A stretch of DNA of 64,000 bases from Nocardia terpenica. GTDB taxonomy: Bacteria; Actinomycetota; Actinomycetes; Mycobacteriales; Mycobacteriaceae. Location of the stretch: assembly GCF_013186535.1 (NCBI RefSeq), contig NZ_JABMCZ010000003.1:1736001-1800000 (forward strand), in the 5' to 3' direction. Both the position numbers and the translations under genes were made by a program. Every line of letters begins with the position of its first letter. Position 1 is the first letter of the stretch. A model generated the notes under the pieces. That model searched no databases and was not told where the DNA came from. It saw nothing but the letters and a program-made list of their open reading frames with translations. Positions 49,849-59,827 of the stretch are shown here, in pieces.

Positions 49849-49981
49849 GGGATGTCCTTTCAGCGGAGATGGACGACGAATCCGGAGCGGCACGGGTCGC
49901 CCGGATGGGGATGGGCGGTGCGCCGCACGGGGCAGTGACCGACAGTCGCGGCGGCGCGTCGGGAGATGTCGGCGGGGGCGA

Positions 49982-51033
49982 TCACCCCCGGTCGAGGTCG
50001 ACGCCGAGGTCAGCGGCGATTGTGGCCAGCGAAGTGGCGAGGTGCCGGAGCTTGTCAGGGGAGATACCGAGGTGCAGGGCGGAGAGCAGTTCGAGTGCCA
50101 GCGTGTGCTGTGGGTCGGCGGTCAGGGCGGCGTCGAGGGCGATCCCGGCGAGGGTACCGTCGCCGGTGAGGTAGGCGCTGTAGGCGAGCAGCGCGGCCGG
50201 GTCGGCGCAGTATCCGGTGGGCAGCGCCCGCGTCGCGGCCGCCCACAGCTGCCGGGCCGCGTCCGCGCGGGGGCTGACAGCGAGTGCGAGCATTCAATCG
50301 CGGACCCGTTTGTCCCGCAACGCCATACCCAGCTCGGCGACATCGGCCGCGGTGAGCGGAATGCCCGCGGCGACGGCGTCGATGTGGACCAGTAGCCGCT
50401 CGATCATGGCGCACACGACATCGACCGAGTCGTCGACGACACAGCGTGGCAGGGTGTCGGCGGAAGGCAGCAACAGCGAGACGGTCCGAAGCAGAGCCGG
50501 GTCGGGCTCGACGAGACCGGCGATCTCAGCGCGAGATCGGTAGATCGGGTTTCCCTCAAGTACCTGGGCGGCGGCGATCACGGAGGCATCGGGATCGGCG
50601 ATCACCCCGCGGATGCCCGGATCGAGCAGATCCCACCAGGGGGCATCACGTTCGATCGCTGGGGTGGCCCACGCAGACGCCAGTTGCACGTCGACGGCGG
50701 TGAGTTCGCGGTGAAGATCCGTGGCGAGGCGACGGTGGGCGCGCAGCAGGTCCGTCGGGTCGGGGATGAGGGCACTGTCGATGATCACCGCCAACGCGGC
50801 CGTCGCGTTCTCTCGTGTGCAGACCTGCGCGGCTGCGCGGAGGGTGTGGGAGCGTTGATCGTCGGGAACGTGGAAATCGGTCCGAGCCACCAGACGCACC
50901 TGGACAGCGTCGGCCTCCGCGATGGGAGTCAATACGATGAGCAGCAGCGAGTCGGCCGGATAATATCCGAGCATCGCGGGGTGGCGGCGAGTAACTGATC
51001 CGGTGAGGTGACGCGCAGGGCCGGTACGCACAT
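49982..51033 (-). pseudogene. DUF4192-family gene, frameshifted and interrupted by a stop
   Basis: The ATG at 51033 opens L-R-V-T-S-P-D-Q-L-L-A-A-T-P, then the frame must change by one base near 50970 to continue M-L-G-Y-Y-P-A-D-S-L-L-L-I-V-L. It runs to R-V-R-D and a TGA at 50294-50296; a new ATG directly follows (49982-50293) and encodes the normal C-terminal DUF4192 helices (Y-S-A-Y-L-T-G-D-G). The intact paralogue at 51154 has Cys where the TGA lies. Thus one missing base plus one nonsense change, or a split into two products by TGAATG coupling. Function of DUF4192 is unknown; it is common on actinobacterial plasmids. Confidence 0.75.
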
Positions 51034-51153
51034 GCGGGAATCCTTTTCTCGCGCAACCGAAACAGCGCCCTTGTGTCGTGTATCCGACGCGGCGGTGGGC
51101 GGTGCGGTTGCTGCGGCGGTGGGGTGAAGGTGGGCGACGATGTCGAGATGGGG

Positions 51154-52131
51154 TTAGACGAGGTCGATGCCGAGGGTGGCGGCCTGACGGACACCGGCCT
51201 GGGCGACGACGCGTAGCACGTGCGCCGGGAGCCGGTGGTCGATGGCGTCGGCGATCTGACGGGTGGCGAGCGGATCGGAGTTGTCGATGCGGGCGGTCTG
51301 TATGGCGGCTGTCGCGAGGGCGACGTCGGCGGCGAGGTAGGCCGATACAGCCAGTAACAAGGCGGCTTCGGCGCGGTGACCGTGGGGCAGGGTCTGCCAT
51401 AGCAGCCGCCACATCGCCAAGGCGGGCTCGGCGTAGGAGCTGACCGCGAGCCCATAGCAGCAGTCGCGAACCGCGGTGTGGCGCAACGCGATGGCGACCT
51501 CCGCGAGATCGGCGGCGGTCACCTCGAAGGCGGCATGCAACTCGTACACCCGCCGCAGGACGAACACGACTCGGCCACGGAGCCAGTCACGGGCCTCGCC
51601 CGCGTCGGCGGGCGCATTGTCGGTAACCGACAGCCGCGTGAGGTGGTGGGCGAGTTGCTCGGCCAGTGGACCACTCGGATGCGGCCGGTACTCCGGTGTC
51701 ACGGCGGGCAGGACACCGTGGCGGTCGCCGCGCAGACTCGACCACCGTCGGCCGGGGTCGAACGTAGGAATCAGCCATGCATCGGCCAGGAGCACATTGT
51801 TGTGCGCCAACTGCTCGTCGAGCACGCTCACCAGATCGCGGTACGCGCCGATGGGGCTGTCGGGGACCTCGGCGTCGACGACGAGGACACACGCCGCGTC
51901 GGGAGTCCGAGTAACGCAGATCTCGCGCACAACCTCGGCGATTTCTGCCAGCGCGGCGAGATCGCGGGACCCCAGGACATCGAAGCGGGATACGCCCTCG
52001 ACGCTCATCCATACACGCGGCCACCCTCCGGCCCGTCGCATCCACACCAGCAGCAACGCCTGCTGCGGAATGGCACCTATCCAGCGGGGCAGCGACGCGA
52101 TCACCGCACCGGGATCCTCGAGCGGAAACAC
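51154..52131 (-). CDS. DUF4192-family protein
   Basis: A 325-residue protein from a GTG at 52131 with AAGGAGG upstream. The N-terminal core resembles the paralogue next to it (P-Q-Q-A-L-L-L-V-W-M, then V-C-V-L-V-V-D-A-E-V-type strands), and the C-terminal helices A-L-L-L-A-V-S-A-Y-L-A-A-D complete the family pattern. Length is normal. It appears to be the functional copy of a tandem duplication. Confidence 0.72.
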   Translation of the reverse strand: MFPLEDPGAVIASLPRWIGAIPQQALLLVWMRRAGGWPRVWMSVEGVSRFDVLGSRDLAALAEIAEVVREICVTRTPDAACVLVVDAEVPDSPIGAYRDLVSVLDEQLAHNNVLLADAWLIPTFDPGRRWSSLRGDRHGVLPAVTPEYRPHPSGPLAEQLAHHLTRLSVTDNAPADAGEARDWLRGRVVFVLRRVYELHAAFEVTAADLAEVAIALRHTAVRDCCYGLAVSSYAEPALAMWRLLWQTLPHGHRAEAALLLAVSAYLAADVALATAAIQTARIDNSDPLATRQIADAIDHRLPAHVLRVVAQAGVRQAATLGIDLV

Positions 52132-52388
52132 AGCCGAACCTCCTTCGCATGGTCGACAACAACGGTGTGGTGACGGCACGAGCTACGCGCGCCCGGCGCC
52201 GGGATTCACCGGCGCGGAACCGGATTCGGGTCGCGTCGAGAAGGACCGGGACTTCGTAGGGCTACGGACGGCTGCCACTGCGGAATTGATGGAGTGACGG
52301 GGAACCAGCGCGGGCGTGCCCGAGTCCGGCGAGACCGCGCGGGAGTGAGGAAGAGTGAGTGCGGCAGAAGGGAATCGGGGACGGCGGG

Positions 52389-53063
52389 TCACTCTCTGGT
52401 GAGCAAGCGGGTCATGGCCATCTGAGCGGCCAGGGCATCGAGCACCGTGCGGTCGGTGGGTTCGGTGGCGTCGCGGATCTTGCGGACTGCGAGAACGGGG
52501 ACGCCTTCGAGCAGAATGCCGATGTGCGGGGGTGTGCGTTCGTCGCCGGGGTGGCGGACGACGGTGTAGTGGTCGCGGGCGATCCACAGTGCGTACCAGG
52601 CGTCAGCGGGTCTGCCCTCGCGGGAGGCTTGCCGGGGATCGCGGTCCGGTGGTTTCCAGAGGCGGCAATGGCAGGCGGGGTCGTCGCAGTGCCGGTAGTG
52701 GGCGGTCGACGCATTGGATCGATACCGGTACAGGCGAGTGGCGAGCATCGGGCACACCCGGCTGGAATACCAGGCGCATTCGGGGTGCAATCCGGGTTCG
52801 AGCGCGACGCCGCGCAGCCAGTCGTCGGGGCGCGCGAAGACCACGACGCGGTGCTCGAGCGGGAGCCCGCACACCTGACACAGACCGCGTTCGAAGGCGG
52901 CGCGGTGGCGGACCGAATCGACGGCTCCCCACACGGGGTGGTGCGGGTCGCGGTGGGTGCGGGTAACGAACGGGATGGTCATCCCGGCCGCGGTCGGCAG
53001 ATGATGCAGGCGGGCCAGAACCGGCAATCGTCCCGGATCGGGCAGGGGCACAACATGGTTCAT
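52389..53063 (-). CDS. Hypothetical Cys/His-rich protein
   Basis: A 224-residue protein (MNHVVPLPDPGRL…). It has C-Q-V-C-G-L-P-L, then H-P-E-C-A-W, and H-C-D-D-P-A-C-H-C-R, giving two potential zinc sites. Similar proteins occur in actinobacterial conjugative plasmids near amidoligase genes, to my knowledge without assigned function. It is transcribed downstream of the amidoligase/amidotransferase pair. Confidence 0.6.
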   Translation of the reverse strand: MNHVVPLPDPGRLPVLARLHHLPTAAGMTIPFVTRTHRDPHHPVWGAVDSVRHRAAFERGLCQVCGLPLEHRVVVFARPDDWLRGVALEPGLHPECAWYSSRVCPMLATRLYRYRSNASTAHYRHCDDPACHCRLWKPPDRDPRQASREGRPADAWYALWIARDHYTVVRHPGDERTPPHIGILLEGVPVLAVRKIRDATEPTDRTVLDALAAQMAMTRLLTRE

Positions 53064-53186
53064 GGCAACGGTTCCTCTCCACGACGAGAAACGGGTTGTT
53101 CGGGATGGCCAGAGGCGGAAGTCCGCGGGGCCCGGTGGTTGGGTGTCGGTGCAGGCACGCGAGGGGCCCCTTGCCTGGGTTGGCGG

Positions 53187-53963
53187 TCAGGCGGCCTCGG
53201 AGTCGTCGAGGTCGAGGATGTATTGCAGGTCGGCGTACCGGTCAGCGGTGCCCTCGAATGGCGGGCACTGGCAGTCGGGGTATTCGGCGAGGCAGTCCTG
53301 GCAGAAGCCGCAGAACGTGCAGTGCGCGCCGAACCATTCGGGCTCGAATTCGCCGCAGTTGAGGCAGTAGTCGGTATCGGTGTAGTCGAATCCTGCGCTG
53401 GCCCAGCGGTAGCTGTGGTTGGAGTACCAGATGCCCTTGTGCCAATGGCCGTGGTGTTCGTTGAACAGGTAGGCGCGCTGCCGGTAGGCGGGGTCGACGG
53501 TCAGCAGCACCATTTTGTCGGTGCCGAGCCAGTGCTCGAGCCCGGCGCGGCCGGTCCAGGAATCCAGGGACCCGAACGGCGCGGTGGGCAGGTAGTCCTC
53601 GGCCGCGATCCTGGTGTCCGAGCGCGGGTCACCGAGCGTGGGGTGGACCGTGGCGGGCAGGATTCCGTTGTGCGCGAGCACGGTTCGCTTGTCCCCGCCG
53701 AGAGCGAAGGGGTGACAGTTGTCGGCGCTGACTCGGCCGTGGGTGGCCAGGCGGGAATGAAACAAGGCGGGGGTGTCGGGGAATTCGGCTCGCACGGCGG
53801 CGAATTCGGTGATGACCGTGGCGGGATCGAGACCGTGACCGACGACTAGAGCATCGTCGGCGAGGACGGCGTAGCCGTGGCCGTGCGGGTTGGCGATCGC
53901 GCCGCCGGCCAGGGCGTCCAGATTCGGGGTGGCACCGGGTGGGAAGAAGGTCAGGATGCACAT
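53187..53963 (-). CDS. Class II glutamine amidotransferase-like protein, copy 1
   Basis: A 258-residue protein whose ATG at 53963 places Cys at position 2 (M-C-I-L-T-F), the N-terminal nucleophile of Ntn-type class II glutaminases. H-S-R-L-A-T-H-G, N-C-H-P-F and A-H-N-G-I are the conserved GATase motifs. The C-terminal 70 residues contain a Cys-rich zinc cluster (C-L-N-C-G, C-T-F-C-G-F-C, C-Q-C). It overlaps the amidoligase gene by 13 bases. It probably supplies ammonia or acts as an amidase on the amidoligase product. Confidence 0.85.
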   Translation of the reverse strand: MCILTFFPPGATPNLDALAGGAIANPHGHGYAVLADDALVVGHGLDPATVITEFAAVRAEFPDTPALFHSRLATHGRVSADNCHPFALGGDKRTVLAHNGILPATVHPTLGDPRSDTRIAAEDYLPTAPFGSLDSWTGRAGLEHWLGTDKMVLLTVDPAYRQRAYLFNEHHGHWHKGIWYSNHSYRWASAGFDYTDTDYCLNCGEFEPEWFGAHCTFCGFCQDCLAEYPDCQCPPFEGTADRYADLQYILDLDDSEAA

Positions 53964-55135
53964 GCCAGGTCCTCCATCTCGGCAAGCAGAGGCCGGTATT
54001 CGGGATGGGACCGGATCCAGGCGACGAACGCGGGCCATTCCCAGCCGCGGCGCCGCGCGATATCGCCTGCGGTGAGGTGGCGGGTGTACTCGATCGAGCC
54101 CGCCACGAACGCGAGCGCGGCCTGCACCTGTTGCGGGACCAGGGAACTGGCGAAGATCCGCACCTCGAAGGTGTGCTCGGGTTGCACGTTGATCGCCTGG
54201 GTGCGACCGAATGCCCAGCGCTCGCCCTTGGCGAAATCGGCGACCCGGGCCCGCGCGCGGGGGCTGAAGCTGGCCCAATAGTCGGGATCGCGGCGCGCGA
54301 GCGTGGTGGCGTGGGTTTGGTTGCGGTAGAAGAACTTCATCCACCGGAACACGTGCGCTGGGGAGGAGAACCCGGCGCGGGAGACATGCACGTGCAGGCC
54401 CACCCCGGTATCGGTGTAGGCGCCCAGCGCGTGCAGCTGTCCGAGCAGCGGCCACGGGAACCGCCGCATCGCCCACGCGTAGCTCATCGGATGGGTGACC
54501 AACTCGAACCCGCAGCCGATCGACCCGTCCTCCTTCAGGTAGGCCAGGTCACCGAGCCGGTCGAGGGCGAGGTCGACACAGTCGCCGAATACCGCCTGGG
54601 GTGTTTTGATCTCGAGCTCCATGCCCAGAAACAGCGGGCCCCTGCCGTGGAATTCGGGATCGGGTTTGTAGGAGTATTCGTGCAGACGATCATCGGCGTC
54701 GTCGTCTCGGCACCAGCTGCAATACCTACCCTCGCCGCTGATCAAGTCGCCGCAGTCCGGGCACGCGGAGTAGTCGGTACCGCAATCGGGGCAGACGACG
54801 TTGCCGTTGTCGAGGCTGCGGGTTTCGATGGTGAGCAAGCCGCAGTCGGCGCATTCACGGTAGTTGCAGCGGCGACAGGAGTCGCAGACGTAGCCGTCGT
54901 CGACGGTCGGGGTGCCGGTGTGGTCGGTGTAGAGGTCGCAGCTTTCGCAGCGGTGCCAGCCGGTGAGGCAGTCCGGGCAGCGTATCCCGTCGTCGACGGT
55001 GAGGCGCGGTTCGGCGGCGGGCAGGCCGCAGCTATCACACAGCGGCAGCGACGCGCAGTCGGCACACACGGGCGGGTCATCGGTGACAGGGCCCGAGCAG
55101 ACCGAGCATGGGGCGCAAGCAGACACAGCAGGCAT
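53951..55135 (-). CDS. Amidoligase-family protein with N-terminal zinc ribbons, copy 1
   Basis: A 394-residue protein. The first 165 residues contain a series of C-x-x-C pairs (C-S-V-C, C-D-S-C, C-P-D-C, C-E-S-C and others), a zinc-ribbon array. The rest is a COOH-NH2 ligase of the amidoligase superfamily: G-M-E-L-E-I-K at the ATP/metal strand, F-E-L-V-T-H-P-M, G-L-H-V-H-V-S-R and E-V-R-I-F. The superfamily forms amide bonds with peptides or cell-wall components and is frequently paired with class II amidotransferases. The GATase gene starts 13 bases before this stop. The acceptor is unknown. Confidence 0.82.
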   Translation of the reverse strand: MPAVSACAPCSVCSGPVTDDPPVCADCASLPLCDSCGLPAAEPRLTVDDGIRCPDCLTGWHRCESCDLYTDHTGTPTVDDGYVCDSCRRCNYRECADCGLLTIETRSLDNGNVVCPDCGTDYSACPDCGDLISGEGRYCSWCRDDDADDRLHEYSYKPDPEFHGRGPLFLGMELEIKTPQAVFGDCVDLALDRLGDLAYLKEDGSIGCGFELVTHPMSYAWAMRRFPWPLLGQLHALGAYTDTGVGLHVHVSRAGFSSPAHVFRWMKFFYRNQTHATTLARRDPDYWASFSPRARARVADFAKGERWAFGRTQAINVQPEHTFEVRIFASSLVPQQVQAALAFVAGSIEYTRHLTAGDIARRRGWEWPAFVAWIRSHPEYRPLLAEMEDLACAS

Positions 55136-55372
55136 GAATGGTCGCCTTCCGGTCGAGGGGAATAGGAAACGCCCCGGACACCCGACCGCCGGAGCGGTCG
55201 GATCGGCGGGGCGCGGCATACACGAACAAGGCAGCCCGGGGGCTCAGGAGCTGCCGAGGATGAATCCGGGACGCGCACGGTGCCCGGCAAGCCAGGCGCG
55301 GTGGTCGGTGGAAGACGTTGGCGGCCATCCCGGATCGGCGTCGACCGCCGGCCGCGCTGCCGAGACCGGGCG

Positions 55373-56173
55373 TTAGTAGTCGAAGTCGGCCGACCCGTAC
55401 GGTGCGGCGTGTAGCGCTCGTACCCGCGACGGTGTGGCGGTGGCGGAGTGTGCGGTGGTGAGCAGGGCGGGCTGGGCGCAGGTGCAGTCGGGGTAGGGTT
55501 CGGTGCAGGCGAAGCACCAGCCACACCGCCCGCAGTACCGGCCCCGGCGACGCAGATCCACTGCGGCGCAATGCGCGCAGACGAAATCCCACCACGCGCC
55601 GTGGCCGAGACCGAGCCGGTAACCGGTGTTGGAATACCAGATCCTGCCGTCCCAGATCCCGGCCTGTTCGTTGAACAGGTACGCGGTGTGCTGGTAGGCG
55701 GGGTCGACGGTGAGCACGACGAGTTTGCTGGTGCCGAGCCAGGATTCCAGCCCCCGGCGTCCTTGCCGGGTGTCCAGTGACCCGAACGGGTGGCGCGGCA
55801 GGTACTCCTCGGCGGCGATGCGGGTGTCCGAGCGCCGGTCGTAGGGGCCCGGGTGCACGCGCTTCGGGAGGATACCGTTGTGCGCGAGCACCGTTCGCCG
55901 ATCACCGCCGAGCCGGAACGGATGACAGTTGCTCAAGCCGACGACGCCGTGGGTGGCGTAGCGGCTGTGGAACAGAGCCGGAGCATCGGGATAGCGGGCC
56001 CGGACCCGAGTGAATTCCTCGATCACCGGCCTCGCGTCCATGCCGTGCCCGGTGACGATCCCGGCATCGGTGGCGACGGCATAGCCGTGCCCGTGCGGGT
56101 TGACGACCGCGCCGACCTCGAGGGCGTGCGCATCCGGCGCGATACCGGCCGGGTAGAAGGTCAGCAGGCACAT
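55373..56173 (-). CDS. Class II glutamine amidotransferase-like protein, copy 2
   Basis: A 266-residue paralogue of the protein at 53187: M-C-L-L-T-F start with Cys2, N-P-H-G-H-G-Y, H-S-R-Y-A-T-H-G, N-C-H-P-F and A-H-N-G-I. The zinc cluster (C-A-H-C, C-G-R-C-G-W-C, C-T-C) is present but the tail differs. It overlaps its amidoligase partner by 13 bases, exactly as copy 1 does, so the pair was duplicated as a unit and has since diverged. Confidence 0.85.
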   Translation of the reverse strand: MCLLTFYPAGIAPDAHALEVGAVVNPHGHGYAVATDAGIVTGHGMDARPVIEEFTRVRARYPDAPALFHSRYATHGVVGLSNCHPFRLGGDRRTVLAHNGILPKRVHPGPYDRRSDTRIAAEEYLPRHPFGSLDTRQGRRGLESWLGTSKLVVLTVDPAYQHTAYLFNEQAGIWDGRIWYSNTGYRLGLGHGAWWDFVCAHCAAVDLRRRGRYCGRCGWCFACTEPYPDCTCAQPALLTTAHSATATPSRVRALHAAPYGSADFDY

Positions 56174-57369
56174 GCTGTCGCCTCCATCTCCCGCGCCAGC
56201 GGCGCGTACTCCGCATGCGTGTGCACCCACGCCGCGAACCGCGACCACTGCCAGCCACCGGCCCGCGCGATCTCGGCCGCGGTCAGTGCCCGCGTGTATT
56301 CCACGGAGGCCGCGACGAATCCGAGCGCGGCCTGCACCCGGCACGGATCCAGGGATCCGGCGAACACGCGCACCTCAAGGGTGTGGCGCGGATGCGGATT
56401 GATCGCCTGATACCGGTCGAGCCCGAACCGATGCAGCTCACCCTTCGCGGTCGCTCGCGTGCGCGACCGCGCCCGCGAGGAGAACTGCGCATATGGTGAG
56501 TTGCGCCGCGCCAGGGCCGTGGTCTGGGCCTGGTTGCGGTAGATCAGCTTGGCCCACCGGAAGATATGTGCGGGAGAGGAGAATCCGGCTCGGGAGGCAT
56601 GCACATGCAACCCGACTCGGTCATCGGACCGGCAGCCCAGCTCCCGTAACCGGTCGAGCAGCGGCCACGGGAACCGGTTCATCGCCCACGGGTAGTCCAT
56701 GGGGTGCGTGACCAGCTCGAACCCGTTGGGCTGGATCGACGTGTCGTGTTTGAGATACGCCGTGCCCCGGGTCGCGTCGGCCGCTTCGCGGGCGCACCGG
56801 TCGAACCGATCGGTGGGAACGATGATCTCGAGTTCCACACCCAGATACAGCGGCCCCGCCCCGAGGAAGCGTGGGTCGGGCTTGTAGCTGTACCGGCGCA
56901 CCAGCGAGCCGGGATCGCAGTCGTCACACGCGCTGTCGTCGCCCAACAGGGTGCCGCAGTCGGCGCACCGACTCAGACGTAGGGCGCACCGGGCACAGGC
57001 CCGCGATCCGCCCGACACATAACGGCTCGCGGTCGTGAAACGGGAGCACAGGTCGCAGACCTCGAAGTACCGGTTCGCGCAGTCGGCGCACACACAACCA
57101 CCGGAGTCGGTGCGCAACACCGCGGTAGTCAGCGCACCGCACTGGACACACTCGACCCGGCGTGTCAGGCAATCTCGGCACAGACGACCCAATCCCACGG
57201 TGTCGGTCAACTCCAGGCTGACCCGACGACACGAATGACACGTCGAGGCATTCAAGAAACACGAGAAACAGACGAACCCGCCGTCGCTGGTGTCGTAGCG
57301 GTCACCACCGGTCATCAAACCGTGGCAGCCCACGCACCACCAGGTCCGGCCCGCAGCCGAGGCTGGCAC
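56161..57369 (-). CDS. Amidoligase-family protein with N-terminal zinc ribbons, copy 2
   Basis: A 402-residue protein from a GTG with GGGAGG upstream. The zinc-ribbon array (C-V-G-C, C-F-S-C, C-H-S-C, C-V-Q-C, C-A-D-C…) covers residues 10-165. The ligase core has G-V-E-L-E-I-I, F-E-L-V-T-H-P-M-D-Y, G-L-H-V-H-A-S-R-A-G-F-S-S and E-V-R-V-F-A-G. The core is well conserved with copy 1, but the zinc-ribbon part is much more divergent, suggesting that the two pairs recognise different targets. Confidence 0.82.
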   Translation of the reverse strand: MPASAAGRTWWCVGCHGLMTGGDRYDTSDGGFVCFSCFLNASTCHSCRRVSLELTDTVGLGRLCRDCLTRRVECVQCGALTTAVLRTDSGGCVCADCANRYFEVCDLCSRFTTASRYVSGGSRACARCALRLSRCADCGTLLGDDSACDDCDPGSLVRRYSYKPDPRFLGAGPLYLGVELEIIVPTDRFDRCAREAADATRGTAYLKHDTSIQPNGFELVTHPMDYPWAMNRFPWPLLDRLRELGCRSDDRVGLHVHASRAGFSSPAHIFRWAKLIYRNQAQTTALARRNSPYAQFSSRARSRTRATAKGELHRFGLDRYQAINPHPRHTLEVRVFAGSLDPCRVQAALGFVAASVEYTRALTAAEIARAGGWQWSRFAAWVHTHAEYAPLAREMEATACAC

Positions 57370-57690
57370 AGGCGATCACCTCCCACAAGATGGCAGAAAA
57401 ATGGAAAAACGCTGCGACGGAACCGAATCCGTCACAGCACTGAAGAGACGTACAAGTAAGGAACGGATGCGTGTACGCGACATCGAACGGTGCGGCGCCA
57501 CCGCAGACCCGGCCGGTCGGCAGGCCCAAGGAAACGAACCCCGGCCAAGTGGTGGAGGATCCTGGCAGGTAGCGGACCACGTCGGCGTCGCCGGTGTTCA
57601 CCACGCCCTAGTGGCTATCGAGTACCGGCGGCGTTCAGGATCAGCAGTGGCAGCGTTCGACATCGAGACCGGAGACGAGGAGCTCTTGGT

Positions 57691-57888
57691 TCAGGAGACG
57701 GTGAGAACCATCGGTACCGGCGACAACTGCTCGTCCCGGGCAGAGCTGGCCAGGGCGGCGAGGATGTCGCCCGCCACAAGGCCCAAGTGGACAACGTCGC
57801 CCGGAACCCGGGTGTGCCATTGGGTTTCGAAGGACGGGCCGTCCTTGGGGCGTGCGGTGGCCGGGGCGGCGACGAGAAATCCTCCCAC
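57691..57888 (-). CDS. Small hypothetical protein
   Basis: A 65-residue frame beginning at a GTG that overlaps the TAG of the PP-loop gene (TAGTG). It contains W-H-T-R-V-P-G-D-V-V-H-L-G-L-V-A-G-D. No known family. Overlap and codon use are the support; the 320 bases between it and the amidoligase gene hold nothing else I can identify. Confidence 0.45.
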   Translation of the reverse strand: MGGFLVAAPATARPKDGPSFETQWHTRVPGDVVHLGLVAGDILAALASSARDEQLSPVPMVLTVS

Positions 57889-58986
57889 TACGGATAGCGA
57901 TCGGAATCGGGGCGCCGAGCCAGCCATAGCCGCGTGTGTCCGGCCTCGGTGAGGGGTTGGATGTCGAGCGCGGCGGCGACGGATCGGAGGGCGTCGGCCA
58001 TCTGCTGGCGGGTGCCGCGGCAGGTGATGTGCAGCGATCGGATCGCCTGCGCGCGGCCGTAATACAGGCGCCGGACCCGATACAGTGCCCACTCGGCGGC
58101 AGCCATGTCGCGATCGGCCAGCGCGAGAACGAGATTGGCGTTACCGCGTGCCAGCCGATCGGCCAGTGTCCCGGCGCGTCCGAACAACGGCGAGTTGCGG
58201 TTGAGCGCCACCGTCACGAACTCGTCGACCACATGCCGGTAGGATTCCTGTGGCGCGGCGCGGAACCGCGCCAGCTGGTCGGGCCAGCCCGACACCGCCG
58301 ACACGAAACAACACTGACGGCAGCAGGATTTCGGCCACCGTATCCCGAATAACCCGTACAGGTAGTCCGAACAGCGCTGCCGGCTCCGCCCTGCCGCGTG
58401 CAGCGGGTAGATCGGGCGACGGCGACCACCCAGCGTCACCGAGTTGTCGCGGACGATGCGGCGGCCCTCGTCGGCGTTGAACCCGACCGCATGAAGGTAG
58501 GGGCGGGACCGAGCTCGCGGTCGCGCCAGTAATCCAGGGGCCAGCCCTTCGCTTTGGATGAACACGCGCGACTGCTCAGGACCGGCATCACACCGTTGTC
58601 GCGGCCCTCGCGACTGAGCGCATAGTAGCCCGACTCCTCCGGATCCGGATGCATACGCGTCGGCTCCCGCGAGTCCTGCAGCACGACAATGCCATCCGCG
58701 CGGCGCGGCCCAGCACGCGCGACTTCCACGGTGCGGCACCGATATTCTCGAAAGACCGGGAGTACATGCTGGGCGACCAGATCACAGGTCGACTCCCACT
58801 CGTCGCCGGTCTGGGCCGTCAGGATGATGAGATTCGACAGATCGGCAAGCAGTTCCGGCGGCCGGACAGCGGGCTCGAGCAACATACGAATCACCCCGGC
58901 GGTGCTTTCGACCCCATCCCGTACGACCAGACGACAGGGACTACCAGATCGTCCGGCGGGACAGTTGAGGGAGGGTCGAACAGCAT
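57888..58986 (-). pseudogene. PP-loop (PAPS reductase-like) protein, frameshifted twice
   Basis: An ATG at 58986 (GTG at 59004 is possible) leads to V-V-W-S-Y-G-M-G-S-K, a PP-loop ATP-binding motif. The frame then shifts near 58918, consistent with loss of one A in an A-run, to continue A-G-V-I-R-M-L and L-I-I-L-T-A-Q-T-G-D-E-W. A second shift near 58500 leads to Y-L-H-A-V-G-F-N-A-D-E-G-R-R-I and C-C-R-Q-C-C-F. The intact protein would be a relative of PAPS reductase and DndC-type enzymes with a Cys cluster. These act in sulfur or nucleotide chemistry. As read, it cannot make a full-length product. Confidence 0.7.
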
Positions 58987-59236
58987 GTCGGTCGCGTCGG
59001 CCACGACGTTGGGCAGGACGCGACGGCGGTCGGCGTGCCCTGTTCGCACGTGGGGTGATGGTGAACCCACGGCGTACTCCCTTCAGCGAGTAGAGGATCG
59101 GGTGTCGGGGATGTGCTGGCGTGGTGGCAGCGCCGAAGTCCTGGCTCGGCGGTCGTCCGGCGGGCGAGGTTGGCAGGGAAGGTAGACTCGTCGGTGCGAG
59201 GGTTCTGCCGCGCCGGACGCTGTCCGGAGGTTAGTG

Positions 59237-59827
59237 ATGGATGAAAATCGCCGCCCTCGCCGCAGCCGACCGAGGGGCCGGTCTCCCGAATTGGCTGCGC
59301 GGCTTCAGCGCTCGCGCCGTAAGACCCGGGATCTGCGGACGGCGGCGCGCGAGCGCGAGAAGATCGTCACCGGGGCAGTGCGCGACTATATTGCGGCATG
59401 GGCCGCGATCGTGGAACTGCAGCGGCGTCGCGACGGCGACGTCGACGCGCTGCACCGGCAGATCGCCGAGGTCACTCAACGCGCGAACGAAAGGATCGGC
59501 GACCACGAGGTGATTCAAGCGCGCGCAGCGGCGCGGATCCATGCGCAGGGCCACACCGATGACGACATCGCTGATCTGCTGGAAATCACCCCGAGACATG
59601 TGCGGCGGCTGTTGGCCGCGGCTCGAGCCGGTGAGCGATCAGAACAGGACCAGCCCGACGAACCTTCGACGGGTGTGGGTCGGGTTCCGCCGGTCCGGGA
59701 ACAGGCCACTGAGGTAGCTGACGGTACAGGACGTGTGCCGAGGAGCGTGGAGTCTGGTGGCGGTGAGGAGCATGGTTCCGGAGCGAGTGGGGAAGGCGAG
59801 GCGGACCGCGGCCACAGCGGACAGTGA
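59237..59827 (+). CDS. Putative DNA-binding protein with C-terminal HTH
   Basis: A 196-residue protein with GGAGG 6 bases before the ATG at 59237. A basic N-terminus and coiled helices precede an HTH-like segment (D-D-D-I-A-D-L-L-E-I-T-P-R-H-V-R-R-L-L, about 110-130), followed by a disordered Glu/Gly-rich tail. It is the only plus-strand gene of this stretch, divergent from the PP-loop gene, and may regulate it. No family name can be given. Confidence 0.6.
   Translation: MDENRRPRRSRPRGRSPELAARLQRSRRKTRDLRTAAREREKIVTGAVRDYIAAWAAIVELQRRRDGDVDALHRQIAEVTQRANERIGDHEVIQARAAARIHAQGHTDDDIADLLEITPRHVRRLLAAARAGERSEQDQPDEPSTGVGRVPPVREQATEVADGTGRVPRSVESGGGEEHGSGASGEGEADRGHSGQ

Noticed and set aside
52359..55165. 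Two long plus-strand frames over the amidoligase region
   Set aside because: Shadows of minus-strand genes that carry catalytic and zinc motifs.
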